Source of the DNA: an uncultured Clostridia bacterium
GTDB lineage: Bacteria; Bacillota; Clostridia; Oscillospirales; Ruminococcaceae
Assembly: GCA_947089135.1 (NCBI GenBank)
Contig: CAMUJF010000001.1
Location: 124,001-188,000 of the forward strand
Reading direction: 5' to 3'
Length of the DNA: 64,000 bases
The notes under the pieces are model-generated. The model made no database searches. It was not told the origin of the DNA and saw nothing but the letters and a program-made list of their open reading frames with translations. A program made the position numbers and the translations under genes. Every line of letters begins with the position of its first letter. Positions within the stretch are counted from its first letter, which is position 1. Of the stretch, positions 8,720 through 17,741 are shown one piece after another.

Positions 8720-10006
8720 TTAATTTGCTTTCCTTTTTTCACCGATTATTTTGTTTGCTTCGGCGTATATCTTCTCCGCGTCCAGAGCGGGGAACTTGCC
8801 GTCCTCATAGACGATAACGCCGCCGCTTACGGTCATTTTCACGTTGTCCCTGGTTCCCGCGAAAACAAGATTTTTAACGGTATTATTCACAGGCTGCATA
8901 TTCGGACGGTTCATATCAATTACCATCATATCCGCTTTTTTATCCTCTGCAAGAATGTCGCAGTCCGTCAGCCCCATTGCAAGGGCTCCGCCCGAAACCG
9001 CGGCTTTCAGAACGGCTTCGGCGGGCATTGCCGCCGCGTTGTTCTCCCTGACTTTTTGAAGAACCGATGCAAGATACATCTCGCGGAACATATCCAGCGC
9101 ATTGTTGCTTGCGGGGCCGTCGGTACCTATCGCAAGATTTATCCCCATAGCGTTCATTCTGTCCAGAGGAGCGATACCGCTTGCAAGCTTGCAGTTGGAG
9201 CAGGGATTCGTAACTGCCCAGAGTCCACGCCGCTTGAAAATGTCCAGATCCTCATCGGTCATGTGTACGCAGTGGAAGCCTCCTCCGCCGTACTCGAACA
9301 TACCCAACTCCTCGAACAAAGCCGTGGGAGTCTTTCCGTGGCGTTCTATACAGCCCTGCACCTCGTTTGCGGTCTCGCTGTTGTGGGTGTAGAGGGGCTG
9401 CTTATACTTCCGCGCAAGCTCCGCGATACCTTTAAGTATGGAGATATCGGTGGTGTACTCGGCGTGAAAGCCCATTTTAAAGGAAACAAGGGGACCCATA
9501 TTGTTGAATCTGTTATGGTAGTCCTCCAGGCGGGACAGGGCGGAATCGTAGTCTGCCTGATTATTTCCGCCGGAAACAGCTCCGCATATAACGATACGCA
9601 GACCCGTTTCAACAGCCGCTTCTATAACGCGGTCGGGGTGGAAGTACATATCGAAAGCCGCGGTAGTACCTCCCGAAAAATACTCGAGGGCGGCAAGCTT
9701 TGTCAGCTGGTAAACGTCGTCGGGAGTAAGCTTGTCCTCCATGGGAAATACCTGCTTGAAAAGCCAGTCGTTAAGTGGCATATCGTCGGCATAGGAGCGC
9801 AGGAAGGTCATTGCCGAATGGGTATGGGCGTTTTTGAACGAGGGCATGATAAGGTTTCCGCAGAGATTTATTTCGCGGTCGAATTTGTCCTCCCGTTTTT
9901 CTTTTCCTACATAAATAATAGTATCGCCGTCGGTATGGACTTCTCCGCTGAAAATTTCCGTGTTTTCCATGGTAAGTATCTGTGCGTTGTAAAATCTGAG
10001 CTTCAT
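8720..10006 (-). CDS. amidohydrolase, MtaD/SsnA-like deaminase
   Basis: 428-residue metal-dependent hydrolase of the amidohydrolase superfamily. Metal ligands: HTH at residues 61-63 (NAHTHSAMT), a His in GFHAEY, the following His in YTHNSETANEV, and the Asp in GTDGPASNN. These motifs match the family that deaminates 5'-methylthioadenosine or S-adenosylhomocysteine and related guanine or chlorohydrolase enzymes; which substrate applies is not determinable here. ATG 10006 is chosen because GGAG lies close upstream; the longer reading has no site. It is a single gene without operon partners. Confidence 0.85.
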   Translation of the reverse strand: MKLRFYNAQILTMENTEIFSGEVHTDGDTIIYVGKEKREDKFDREINLCGNLIMPSFKNAHTHSAMTFLRSYADDMPLNDWLFKQVFPMEDKLTPDDVYQLTKLAALEYFSGGTTAAFDMYFHPDRVIEAAVETGLRIVICGAVSGGNNQADYDSALSRLEDYHNRFNNMGPLVSFKMGFHAEYTTDISILKGIAELARKYKQPLYTHNSETANEVQGCIERHGKTPTALFEELGMFEYGGGGFHCVHMTDEDLDIFKRRGLWAVTNPCSNCKLASGIAPLDRMNAMGINLAIGTDGPASNNALDMFREMYLASVLQKVRENNAAAMPAEAVLKAAVSGGALAMGLTDCDILAEDKKADMMVIDMNRPNMQPVNNTVKNLVFAGTRDNVKMTVSGGVIVYEDGKFPALDAEKIYAEANKIIGEKRKAN

Positions 10007-10221
10007 ATGATATCTCCTTTCGGTGTAAGCGCGCCGCAAAATTATACGCACGCTGCGATACATATATTATATAGTATTTTTTTTGTTTTGGCAATATCTT
10101 ATGTCCTGTCAGCGCAAAAATCAATTTCAGAGCAATAAAATTTCTTGCAATCCGCACCGAAATAGGTTATAATTAAAATGATTGTTCAAAACCTTGAAGC
10201 GTTACGAAAGGAAAGTTGATT

Positions 10222-10617
10222 ATGAATAAAGTAAGGATCACCATTTGCGGCAAGGAGTTCAACCTCAAAACGGACGAGGCTCCGGGGTATTTTACCGAGC
10301 TGGCAAAAAAGGTGGAGACCGAAATTTACAATATGATGTCCGAATCGGAAATATCTCTCCATTCGGCGGCTATACTTGTGGCTCTGTCCGCATTCGACGA
10401 GTGCAAAAAATCCAACGACAGCATAGACAATATCCGCACCCAGATAAAGGAGTACGTTGACGACGCCTGTCAGGCGCGCCTTGAACGGGACGAAGCGGTC
10501 AAAAACGAAAAGGCGCATCTTGCAAGGATATCCGCGCTTGAAAACGAGCTTAAAATAAAACGTATGAAATCGGATATAGACGAGCAGCTTACCCTCGACA
10601 GCTCAAAATCCAAATAA
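10222..10617 (+). CDS. zapA: cell division protein ZapA
   Basis: 131-residue FtsZ-ring associated protein. The N-terminal ZapA domain (MNKVRITICGKEFNLKTDE) precedes a helical segment, and the C-terminal half is coiled coil (residues about 75-120) of high Glu/Lys content. It bundles FtsZ filaments at midcell. The ATG at 10222 is preferred over a TTG six bases earlier because of spacing from GAAAGGAAAG. It is followed 41 bases later by the U32 peptidase gene, a common neighbour in Clostridia. Confidence 0.88.
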   Translation: MNKVRITICGKEFNLKTDEAPGYFTELAKKVETEIYNMMSESEISLHSAAILVALSAFDECKKSNDSIDNIRTQIKEYVDDACQARLERDEAVKNEKAHLARISALENELKIKRMKSDIDEQLTLDSSKSK

Positions 10618-10658
10618 ATAAAAAAACAAGTACGCATACTGCCGAAAGGAACGTTAAA

Positions 10659-12755
10659 ATGTCCGAGTTATTGCCGGCAACCGAAATTTCAAAACCTGAG
10701 CTTCTCGCCCCTGCGGGAAGCATGGAAAGCCTTACCGCCGCAGTCAGGTGCGGCGCAGACGCAGTTTACATAGGCGGAAAGCGTTTTTCGGCGCGCTCCA
10801 ATGCCGCGAACTTTTCCGACACGGAGATCGAAGAAGCCGCCGGATACTGCCATCTCCACGGTGTAAAGCTTTACCGCGCCATGAACACGGTGGTCTTTCC
10901 AGAGGAAACGAACGATTTCCTTTTTGAAGCGGAAAAGTCCGCCGCGGCAGGCGTTGACGGACTTATCGTTCAGGATATAGGCATGGCGCGTCTGCTTCGG
11001 GAGATGTTCCCCGATATGAAACTGAACGCCTCCACCCAGATGACGGTACACACCGCCGAGGGAGCAAAACTTGCCCGCGAACTGGGCTTCTCGCGGATCG
11101 TGGCGGCGCGGGAGCTGTCCATGAAAGAACTGAAAAAAATAATCGACACGGGTATCGAAACGGAGGTTTTTATCCACGGAGCGCTGTGTATGTCCGTTTC
11201 GGGACAGTGCTACATGAGCGCAATGATAGGCTCCAGAAGCGCAAACAGAGGACTTTGCGCTCAGGCGTGCAGACTTCCTTTCGGCGAGGATCACGACCTC
11301 TCCCTGAAGGATCTGTGCGGAATACCCCATATAAAAACACTTGCGGACATGAGAGCGGCTTCCTTTAAAATAGAGGGGCGAATGAAGCGTCCCGAATACG
11401 TCGCCGCAGCCGTTTCAGCCTGCCGCGCCGCTCTGGACGGAGGCGAACCCGATCTTGACATACTGCGGTCGGTGTTTTCCCGCAGCGGCTTTACGGACGG
11501 ATATCTTACGGGAAAGACAGGCAGGGATATGTTCGGCTACAGGACTAAGGAGGACGTTACCGCCGCCGAAACGGTACTGCCGAAGCTGCGGGAGAAATAC
11601 CGCAGGGAAACAAAGGCAAAGGACGGTATAAACAGCGCGGCGGATTTTTACGTCCGTATAGAGCGGGACAAGCCTGTAAGGCTGGACATGACCTGCCGCG
11701 GTATTACGGTATCCGCCGAGGGAGCTTGTCCCGAAGAGGCGGTGAACCGTCCCGCCGATATTGAATATCTGCGCCGTCAGCTTGGCAGGCTTGGAGATAC
11801 CGTTTACACGCAGAACTCTCTGAAAGCCGATATAGGGGGCGGTCTTACTGTGTCCGCGGCGGCATTGAACGCTCTCAGGCGCGAAGCTGTGGGGAAAATG
11901 AACGAAGCAATAATATCGGCTGCAAAACCGCCGATACGAACGGCTAAAACCGTCCCCAAGCTTCCCGAACTTCCGGAGCTTATTCCGGAAAAAACGGGAG
12001 GAGAGAAAAAAGTCAGGATAAGACTTTACCGCGCGGAACAGCTTTCGGTACTGAGCTGCGGCGGTATTGCGGAGGAATTTGCAGTACCTCCCGAACTTAT
12101 TGAAAAGCTGTCCGCGGATATTATCGAAAAGCTTTCGGAGAGACTAATTGCCGCTCTGCCGAGATTTACGGCGGACGAGGACGCTTTGGCGGCAAGGCTT
12201 GAAGTCCTGCGCAGGTCGGGACTTCAACGCGTACTTTGCACAAATATAGCTCACATAGGCATAGGACGTGAACTTGGGTTTAAACTGAGCGGCGGCTTCG
12301 GGCTGAATATTACGAATCCATGGGCGGCTCTTGCGGCAAAGGAAGCGGGACTGTCCGACATTACCGCAAGTTTTGAATGCAAATTCGGACAGCTTGCGAA
12401 GGTAAGGGGCGTTCTGCCTACGGGAGCTATAGTATACGGCAGACTGCCTTTGATGCTGACAAGAAACTGTCCCCTTAAAGGGAAAAGGAAATGCGGAAGC
12501 TGTCCCGGAAAAATTTCAGACAGGACGGGCAGGACTTTCCCGATAATGTGTTCAGACGGGACGAGTGAAATATTCAACTGCGTGCCGCTTATGGTCACCG
12601 ACAAGGCGGAGAAGCTTCACGCGGATTTTTATGAGCTTGATTTTACGGAGGAAAGTCCCGCGGAGATAAGGCGTATAACAGACTGTCTCAGGCGTAATGA
12701 AAAAGCGCTGGAAAGCGGCTTCACCGGAGGTCTTTACAGCCGCGGAGTCGAATAA
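10659..12755 (+). CDS. U32 family peptidase with DUF3656
   Basis: 698-residue protein with an N-terminal U32 domain (KPELLAPAGSMESLTAAVRCGADAVYIGG) and the U32 signature FIHGALCMSVSGQCYMSAMIGSRSANRG near residues 172-200, including the cysteines thought to hold an iron-sulfur cluster. It is followed by a DUF3656-like middle region and a second Cys cluster CPLKGKRKCGSC near residue 610. Relatives include RlhA, required for hydroxycytidine in 23S rRNA, and YrrN/O; the protease label is historical. AGGAACG precedes the ATG. It is probably cotranscribed with zapA and the DUF4321 gene. Confidence 0.9.
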   Translation: MSELLPATEISKPELLAPAGSMESLTAAVRCGADAVYIGGKRFSARSNAANFSDTEIEEAAGYCHLHGVKLYRAMNTVVFPEETNDFLFEAEKSAAAGVDGLIVQDIGMARLLREMFPDMKLNASTQMTVHTAEGAKLARELGFSRIVAARELSMKELKKIIDTGIETEVFIHGALCMSVSGQCYMSAMIGSRSANRGLCAQACRLPFGEDHDLSLKDLCGIPHIKTLADMRAASFKIEGRMKRPEYVAAAVSACRAALDGGEPDLDILRSVFSRSGFTDGYLTGKTGRDMFGYRTKEDVTAAETVLPKLREKYRRETKAKDGINSAADFYVRIERDKPVRLDMTCRGITVSAEGACPEEAVNRPADIEYLRRQLGRLGDTVYTQNSLKADIGGGLTVSAAALNALRREAVGKMNEAIISAAKPPIRTAKTVPKLPELPELIPEKTGGEKKVRIRLYRAEQLSVLSCGGIAEEFAVPPELIEKLSADIIEKLSERLIAALPRFTADEDALAARLEVLRRSGLQRVLCTNIAHIGIGRELGFKLSGGFGLNITNPWAALAAKEAGLSDITASFECKFGQLAKVRGVLPTGAIVYGRLPLMLTRNCPLKGKRKCGSCPGKISDRTGRTFPIMCSDGTSEIFNCVPLMVTDKAEKLHADFYELDFTEESPAEIRRITDCLRRNEKALESGFTGGLYSRGVE

Positions 12756-12793
12756 CAGAACGTTGGAGCGGTCAAGTGAAAGGATAGGATAAA

Positions 12794-13069
12794 ATGGGCA
12801 AGGACATCAAAAGAACGATAGCTTTTTTATTTTTTCTGCTGGCGGGAATAGTTCTGGGAACGGTTACGGCAAGGCTTTGCGAGGGCGTGAGCTTTCTGTC
12901 GTGGCTGGCGTACACAATGTCCGTGGGACTTGACACGGGGTCTCCGCTGGTTCTCGATCTTATCGTGTTCAAGCTTGCTTTCGGCTTTACGCTGACGGTA
13001 AACACCGCGCAGATAATCTGCATAATCATTGCTCTCATTATTTACAACAAAACCTGCAAAAGCCTGTGA
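12794..13069 (+). CDS. DUF4321 small membrane protein
   Basis: 91 residues with two hydrophobic helices (about 9-26 and 60-85) joined by a short loop that carries SFLSWLAYTMSVGLD. This fits DUF4321, a family of Clostridia membrane proteins of unknown function often next to cell-division or rod-shape genes. Here it follows zapA and the U32 gene by 38 bases, consistent with one operon. Confidence 0.8.
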   Translation: MGKDIKRTIAFLFFLLAGIVLGTVTARLCEGVSFLSWLAYTMSVGLDTGSPLVLDLIVFKLAFGFTLTVNTAQIICIIIALIIYNKTCKSL

Positions 13070-13146
13070 GCGCCTTTCGGCAAACGCATTGGCAAAATAT
13101 CTTGAAAAATATTGTTGTATTAATTCACGACCTAAATGTGCACAAA

Positions 13147-13193
13147 AAACTCTGCGTGAAATTTTTCGTATATGGATTTTGCGCAGGGTTTTT
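13147..13193 (+). terminator. terminator-like hairpin after the DUF4321 gene
   Basis: Arms aaactctgcg (13147-13156) and cgcagggttt (13182-13191) followed by TTTTT, with a long AT-rich loop. Confidence 0.5.
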
Positions 13194-13240
13194 GTCTGCA
13201 CATTGGAATTGAATTAATATTAACAAATAGTAAAAAAAGC

Positions 13241-13269
13241 TTGACAAAAGTGCTTTAATATGTTAAAAT
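13241..13269 (+). promoter_or_regulatory. sigma-A promoter
   Basis: TTGACA (13241-13246), 17-base spacer, TAAAAT (13264-13269), 47 bases before the gene at 13316. Confidence 0.75.
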
Positions 13270-13276
13270 TATTTAC

Positions 13277-13286
13277 GAAAACGTTT
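13277..13286 (+). promoter_or_regulatory. GAAAACGTTT operator-like site (LacI/CcpA type)
   Basis: gaaaacgttt lies just downstream of the -10 at the expected transcription start. It resembles the core of LacI/CcpA-family operators and matches the site at 20310-20321. Binding is an inference. Confidence 0.4.
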
Positions 13287-13315
13287 AACCAATATTTTTC
13301 AGGGGGTACATATCA

Positions 13316-14344
13316 ATGAATAAAATAAGGATAGCAGCAGTGCTGATCGTTCTGTTTGTAATGGGGGTAATGCTGACCGTAAACGGCGTTAAGGACATTA
13401 TACACATTAACGGCTATGTTCCCGATTTTAATTACGACAGTATGGCGGACATTAAAAAGGGAGGCTTTGTTCAGGGGTATGTCGCAAATATTTATGACTG
13501 CTATGCAAGCGAGACTACTACCAACACAACTATGGGAATAGAGACCTCCTCAAGAACTTCCGAGGAATACTTTTTAATGCCGCTTATTAATGAAGCCGAT
13601 ACTGATAAGGATCTTTACGTTACTATATCGGCTTCAAATTTCGAGGACAGGAAGCTGTTGTACGCCGTATGCGACGATACATGGGAATACATTGACGGCA
13701 ACACCGATATAGACTTTACCGAAATGTACATAGTGGCAAGGGTAAAGAAAATGGACGACGACCTTATGCCGCTTCTTACCGACTGGTTCACAAGCGCGGG
13801 TATCTATAAAAGCGCAGCCGAAGTCGAAAAGCACGTTATCCCCTATGAATTTGTAATATACCGCAATCTTAACGCGCCTTACATCAACCTTATAATAGGA
13901 CTTGTTATAATCGCGGTATTTATAATAGCGGGCACGATAGCCTATAAGAAAATGAGACCGTCATATCCCGCTGCCGAAACTATGTACGCTCCCGCTTCTG
14001 CGCCTGCTCCGTATCAAACGTCAAATAATCCGGAGACTTCGGGCAACGGTTTTGCCGAAAACAGCAGACCTGCGGCAGCGCCTATTCCCGATATACCACA
14101 GCCCGTTCAGCCCGACGAGTTTTTCGCAAGACCCGAAAGGAAACCTGCTCCGGTAGAAGAAAAGAAAGAAGAGGCTCCCGCCTTTGTTCCGGGAAACATG
14201 GACGATCTTGATACCTCCGCGCTGAATACCGACGGCCTTGCGTACTACGAAACTCCCGCCGACTGCGAGGACTACTCAGGATACGATTTTTCAAACGACG
14301 GTGATTTTGCCGACGCGGAAGCAGACAGCATTCAGCTTGATTAA
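13316..14344 (+). CDS. bitopic membrane protein with disordered tail, unknown function
   Basis: 342 residues, family not recognised with certainty. There is a TM helix at residues 5-25, an extracytoplasmic globular region of about 165 residues (SSRTSEEYFLMPL, YAVCDDTWEYIDG) and a second TM at about 191-212. The cytoplasmic tail is Pro/Ala-rich and then acidic and probably disordered, ending in many Asp, Glu and Tyr. AGGGGG lies 11 bases before the ATG. Similar two-TM proteins recur in Clostridia genomes without known role. It is monocistronic, ending at the terminator at 14358. Confidence 0.75.
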   Translation: MNKIRIAAVLIVLFVMGVMLTVNGVKDIIHINGYVPDFNYDSMADIKKGGFVQGYVANIYDCYASETTTNTTMGIETSSRTSEEYFLMPLINEADTDKDLYVTISASNFEDRKLLYAVCDDTWEYIDGNTDIDFTEMYIVARVKKMDDDLMPLLTDWFTSAGIYKSAAEVEKHVIPYEFVIYRNLNAPYINLIIGLVIIAVFIIAGTIAYKKMRPSYPAAETMYAPASAPAPYQTSNNPETSGNGFAENSRPAAAPIPDIPQPVQPDEFFARPERKPAPVEEKKEEAPAFVPGNMDDLDTSALNTDGLAYYETPADCEDYSGYDFSNDGDFADAEADSIQLD

Positions 14345-14357
14345 ATCTAATATTTTC

Positions 14358-14386
14358 GGGGACGGCCAAAAGACCGTCCCCTTTGT
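14358..14386 (+). terminator. intrinsic terminator
   Basis: Stem ggggacgg (14358-14365) / ccgtcccc (14374-14381) with an 8-base loop, then TTTGTTTT. Confidence 0.85.
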
Positions 14387-14389
14387 TTT

Positions 14390-14492
14390 ATACTGATCCT
14401 CATTAGAATTATTGACAAGAAATTGCCGCAAAAATTTTGATATATGCGTTTTGCGGCAAGAGATTGCCAGTAATTCAATGAGGGATTGGTAT
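14390..14492. repeat. MITE family 1, copy 1 (103 bp)
   Basis: A hairpin-forming repeat whose outer ends (atactgatcctcattagaa and its imperfect complement ending gggattggtat) pair. An inner stem ttgccgcaaaa / ttttgcggcaa surrounds a TTGATATATGC core. A copy of the same length and order lies at 39293-39396, with about 15 differences, several of them paired changes in the inner stem. There is no ORF, so it would need a transposase in trans. Confidence 0.8.
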
Positions 14493-14612
14493 TACTGTAC
14501 AGCTGTACCCTGTCGGATTCTGTCGGATAATTTCCGTTGACTTTTGGGATAAAATGGTATATCATATTACTATAGTGACCATAATATTCCAAAAAAGATA
14601 AGGATGATGAAA

Positions 14613-15809
14613 ATGATTTGTCCCAACTGCGGAAAGGAATACAACGAAAAAATGACCTGCTGCATAAGCTGCGGAACGGATCTTGTCCCCTATACGGTAG
14701 AACGGGGAACGGAGCAAAGCGGGCAGATCGCGTTTGAACCGCTTATACCCGATGAAAGCCCCGTCCCCGAAGCCGTTGAAAATTCGGGTTTTGTCAGGGA
14801 GATAGCAGGACATTCCCCGGCTTCCTTTGAACCGCCGGAAACCGCGCCTGCCTGCGTAAACGAAATACCTGTCCCCGTATCCGAGTCGGGCAGGAAAAGA
14901 ATATCAATTTCGGGAGCGGCAAAATTTACGGGTTCCCTTGCAGTCTCGCTGATAATGTTTGCGTTCATACTGCTTTTTTCGGTGTCCTCCGCAGTGAGAC
15001 TTGCCACAAGCGGCAGCAAAATAGCACGCTTTGCGGAAAGTCTTGACGTAATGAATCTTCCCGCGGCGCAAACCGCCATACCCACGGAGGGGTACGGCGT
15101 TTCGGGAGACGCTACCGTCCAGGAGGCAATATTTGTCATGTCTCAGGGCACAGGGCTGAGCCGTGAGGATATAAAGACCATTTACGAGGCATCAACGATA
15201 CAGAGTTTTATGACCGCGCAGCTTACGGAATACGCCGAATTCGTGCGCAGCGGAAAGATACCTGAAAAGCTTACTGCGGACAAGCTTAAAAGCGTCTTCA
15301 GCGAAAACCTGAGCGTGATAGACGACGCTCTCGGAAAGCCTCTTTCCCAACATGACATAAATCTTGCGTTTTCCGAAATAGACAGCGTTCAGCCTGTTCT
15401 GGACAAGCTTTCTCCCGATTCGCTGGAGGAGCTTCTGGGCGGCGGCGGACTGACCGCGCTGAGACTGCTTAGCACCATTCCGGTAATAATAAGCGCGGCT
15501 GCTTTGGCGGCGGCAATGCTTCCGCTGCTGAGGGCGATAAACCGAAAAAACTCCGCAATGCTCCGCTGGGGCGGAGGAACTGTCCTTGCGGGCGGCGCGG
15601 CGGTATCCGCAGCGGTTTTTCTGTTTACCGTACAGCCCGCGCCGATAAGGGACAGGCTTCTGCGGAGCATAGCCAAATGTGCCGCAGAGGTGATAGCTCC
15701 CGACCTTTACCGCATAGGGGGCATACTTGCCGTCTTAGGAGCTGTAATGCTGATATGGGCGGGAACTCTTAAAAAGGCGCAGGCTGTGCAAAAAGAGCAG
15801 ACAGCATAA
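14613..15809 (+). CDS. zinc-ribbon membrane protein, unknown function
   Basis: 398 residues. An N-terminal zinc ribbon (CPNC at residues 3-6 and CCISC near 17-21) is followed by a Pro/Glu-rich linker and a TM helix at about residues 105-130. An extracytoplasmic region of about 150 residues comes next, and at least three TM helices lie near the C-terminus (ALRLLSTIPVIISAAALAAAMLPL onward). Start 14613 is preferred over 14604 because AAGGA overlaps the earlier ATG. No enzymatic motif is seen. Zinc-ribbon membrane proteins of this layout are common in Firmicutes and uncharacterised. Confidence 0.75.
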   Translation: MICPNCGKEYNEKMTCCISCGTDLVPYTVERGTEQSGQIAFEPLIPDESPVPEAVENSGFVREIAGHSPASFEPPETAPACVNEIPVPVSESGRKRISISGAAKFTGSLAVSLIMFAFILLFSVSSAVRLATSGSKIARFAESLDVMNLPAAQTAIPTEGYGVSGDATVQEAIFVMSQGTGLSREDIKTIYEASTIQSFMTAQLTEYAEFVRSGKIPEKLTADKLKSVFSENLSVIDDALGKPLSQHDINLAFSEIDSVQPVLDKLSPDSLEELLGGGGLTALRLLSTIPVIISAAALAAAMLPLLRAINRKNSAMLRWGGGTVLAGGAAVSAAVFLFTVQPAPIRDRLLRSIAKCAAEVIAPDLYRIGGILAVLGAVMLIWAGTLKKAQAVQKEQTA

Positions 15810-15876
15810 ACAGCGGCGAGTACTGCCGATAGGACAAGACCTGAGGCGTTTCCAACAAATTCGATTCGCCGCGGCT

Positions 15877-15918
15877 AAAAAATGCAGGGACGGGATCAAT
15901 GCCGTTTCCTGCATTTTT
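15877..15918 (+). terminator. intrinsic terminator
   Basis: Stem aaaaatgcagg / cctgcattttt with inner ACGG/CCGT pairing, ending in TTTTT. Confidence 0.75.
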
Positions 15919-16078
15919 GCGGCTTAGAAATTCAAACTGCACAGCAATGTGTGTAAGCTTTACAAACCGCGCCGTGATTTTCGGGCGTTTTGCTATTGTG
16001 TTTTCTTTTTTTATGTGATATACTTAATATAAATATATAGATCATTCATATCATCGGCTTTTAACGGAGGAATCTGTT

Positions 16079-17041
16079 TTGTATATAAATAAAAAAATTA
16101 TCCGCTTTGTATGCTGCGCTCTTGCAGCTGTTTCAGCCGCCTTGCTCTGCGGCTGCACCGAGATCGACGAGGACGCTCCCGCGCCTGTAATGGCTACGGT
16201 CGTCAGCGAAAAGCCTTACCCCGTAAACGCGGGGTCTCTTATTTTTGAAGAAGCTCCCCAAACGGTGGGTTCCCTTTCTCCTGCGGTAACGGAAATAATC
16301 TGCGAGCTCGGCTTTGAGGACAGGCTGACAGGCAGAAGCGAATACTGCGATTATCCCGAAAGCATATCCGAAACGGCAGCTCTCGGCTCTGCGGCAAATC
16401 CCGATGTGGACGCTATTATCGAGTCCGCGCCCGATCTGCTGATATCGCTGAGTCCTATTGCCAAAAAAGATATAACTGCCATTGAAGCGGCGGGAACGAG
16501 GGTTTGGATAATATCTCCGCCCCAGTCCACGGGAGACCTTTACCGCTGCTATGAGGATATAGCCGCGGTTTTCGGAGGAAAGCTGAACTGCTCCGCTGCC
16601 GCCGAGGACGCTCTCGAACCGCTGAAAAAGGCTCTCTATGACGCGCGGGATTCCATGGAAAGCTTTGTGTACATAATGTCCCCGGAACTGGCGGCGGCTT
16701 CTGATTCCACATTTGCGGGAAACTTTTTCTCCTGCTTCGGAAAAAACGCCGCGGCAAAACTAAGCGGAGAAGAGGACATTTCAATGACTGCCGAGGAGCT
16801 TCTGGCTCTTGATCCCGAATGGCTTATCCTGCCCGATTCCGTAAGCGTTTACGAGCTTCCGGAGGAGACGTCGGGGCTTTCCGCAGTAAAGAACGGTCGG
16901 ATCATAGTTCTTGACGGCGACGTACTGGAGCGGATAGAACGCCCTACCTCCCGTTTGGACAGCGCGGTCTATGCGATACTGGAGCAGATAAAGGAAGACG
17001 GCGGTGAAAATACCGGCGGTACCGAAAACCCTGAGGAATAA
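16079..17041 (+). CDS. ABC transporter substrate-binding lipoprotein, BtuF/FepB-like
   Basis: 320-residue periplasmic-binding-fold protein of the vitamin B12/siderophore type. It has a lipoprotein signal peptide ending in LLCGC, with Cys near residue 26 as lipidation site. The N-lobe begins QTVGSLSPAVTEIICELGFEDRLTGRSEYCDYPE, typical of BtuF-like proteins, and continues with the PDVDAIIESAPDLLI segment. The start is TTG 16079, eight bases after GGAGG. No permease or ATPase gene is adjacent, so its transporter must be encoded elsewhere. The ligand (cobalamin or iron chelate) cannot be settled. Confidence 0.85.
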   Translation: MYINKKIIRFVCCALAAVSAALLCGCTEIDEDAPAPVMATVVSEKPYPVNAGSLIFEEAPQTVGSLSPAVTEIICELGFEDRLTGRSEYCDYPESISETAALGSAANPDVDAIIESAPDLLISLSPIAKKDITAIEAAGTRVWIISPPQSTGDLYRCYEDIAAVFGGKLNCSAAAEDALEPLKKALYDARDSMESFVYIMSPELAAASDSTFAGNFFSCFGKNAAAKLSGEEDISMTAEELLALDPEWLILPDSVSVYELPEETSGLSAVKNGRIIVLDGDVLERIERPTSRLDSAVYAILEQIKEDGGENTGGTENPEE

Positions 17042-17123
17042 GCGTTTAAGACCGCCGTCGGGTTTTTCCTGACCGAAAAATTGTGCAAATTTGTGCATTT
17101 TTATACAGACGGCGTTTTTTCTA

Positions 17124-17152
17124 TTGACATCGGCAAAAATATACTATATAAT
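17124..17152 (+). promoter_or_regulatory. consensus sigma-A promoter of greA-lysS
   Basis: TTGACA (17124-17129), 17-base spacer, TATAAT (17147-17152), 45 bases before greA. Confidence 0.85.
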
Positions 17153-17196
17153 AAAGCTTTAGGATAAATATTTTACACGGAAAGGAACGGATCAAA

Positions 17197-17673
17197 ATGG
17201 CTATAAAAAAAGTAAGAATGTCCGCGGAGGGTTACAAAAAGCTTGAGGCGGATCTGGAATATCTTATTACCGTAAAGCGCGCTGAGGTCGCTCAGAAGCT
17301 TAAGGAAGCGAGAGCTTTCGGAGACCTGTCCGAAAACGCCGAGTATGACGAAGCGAAAAACGAACAGGGTATACTCGAGGCAAAGATACAGGAAATGGAG
17401 CTTACAATTGCCAACGCCGTTGTTGTGGACGAATCGGAGCTGTCCAACGACGAGGTAGGCGTAGGTTCGATAGTTACCCTCAAAGACCTTGAAATGGACG
17501 AGGATATGACCCTCCAAATCGTAGGCTCGACGGAAGCAGATCCAGAAAACAATAAAATTTCCGAGGACGCTCCCATAGGTATCGCCGCTCTGAAGAAAAA
17601 GGTGGGAGATATCATTGAAGTCGAGGCTCCGGTGGGAGTAATCAAAATGGAGATACTCGCTATCAGCAAGTAA
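17197..17673 (+). CDS. greA: transcription elongation factor GreA
   Basis: 158 residues, normal family length. An N-terminal coiled-coil hairpin (EGYKKLEADLEYLITVKRAEVAQKLKEA) carries the acidic tip motif FGDLSENAEYDEAKNEQ, which reaches into the RNA polymerase channel to stimulate transcript cleavage. The C-terminal FKBP-like domain ends with the VEAPVGVIKMEILAI strand. AAAGGA precedes the ATG. It is cotranscribed with lysS 68 bases downstream, a common arrangement in Firmicutes. Confidence 0.96.
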   Translation: MAIKKVRMSAEGYKKLEADLEYLITVKRAEVAQKLKEARAFGDLSENAEYDEAKNEQGILEAKIQEMELTIANAVVVDESELSNDEVGVGSIVTLKDLEMDEDMTLQIVGSTEADPENNKISEDAPIGIAALKKKVGDIIEVEAPVGVIKMEILAISK

Positions 17674-17741
17674 ACAATCAAACAGCACAGACGGCTAAGC
17701 GGCTAAAGGGCTAAAGGGCTGCGGAGAAAGGATCGTTGAAA

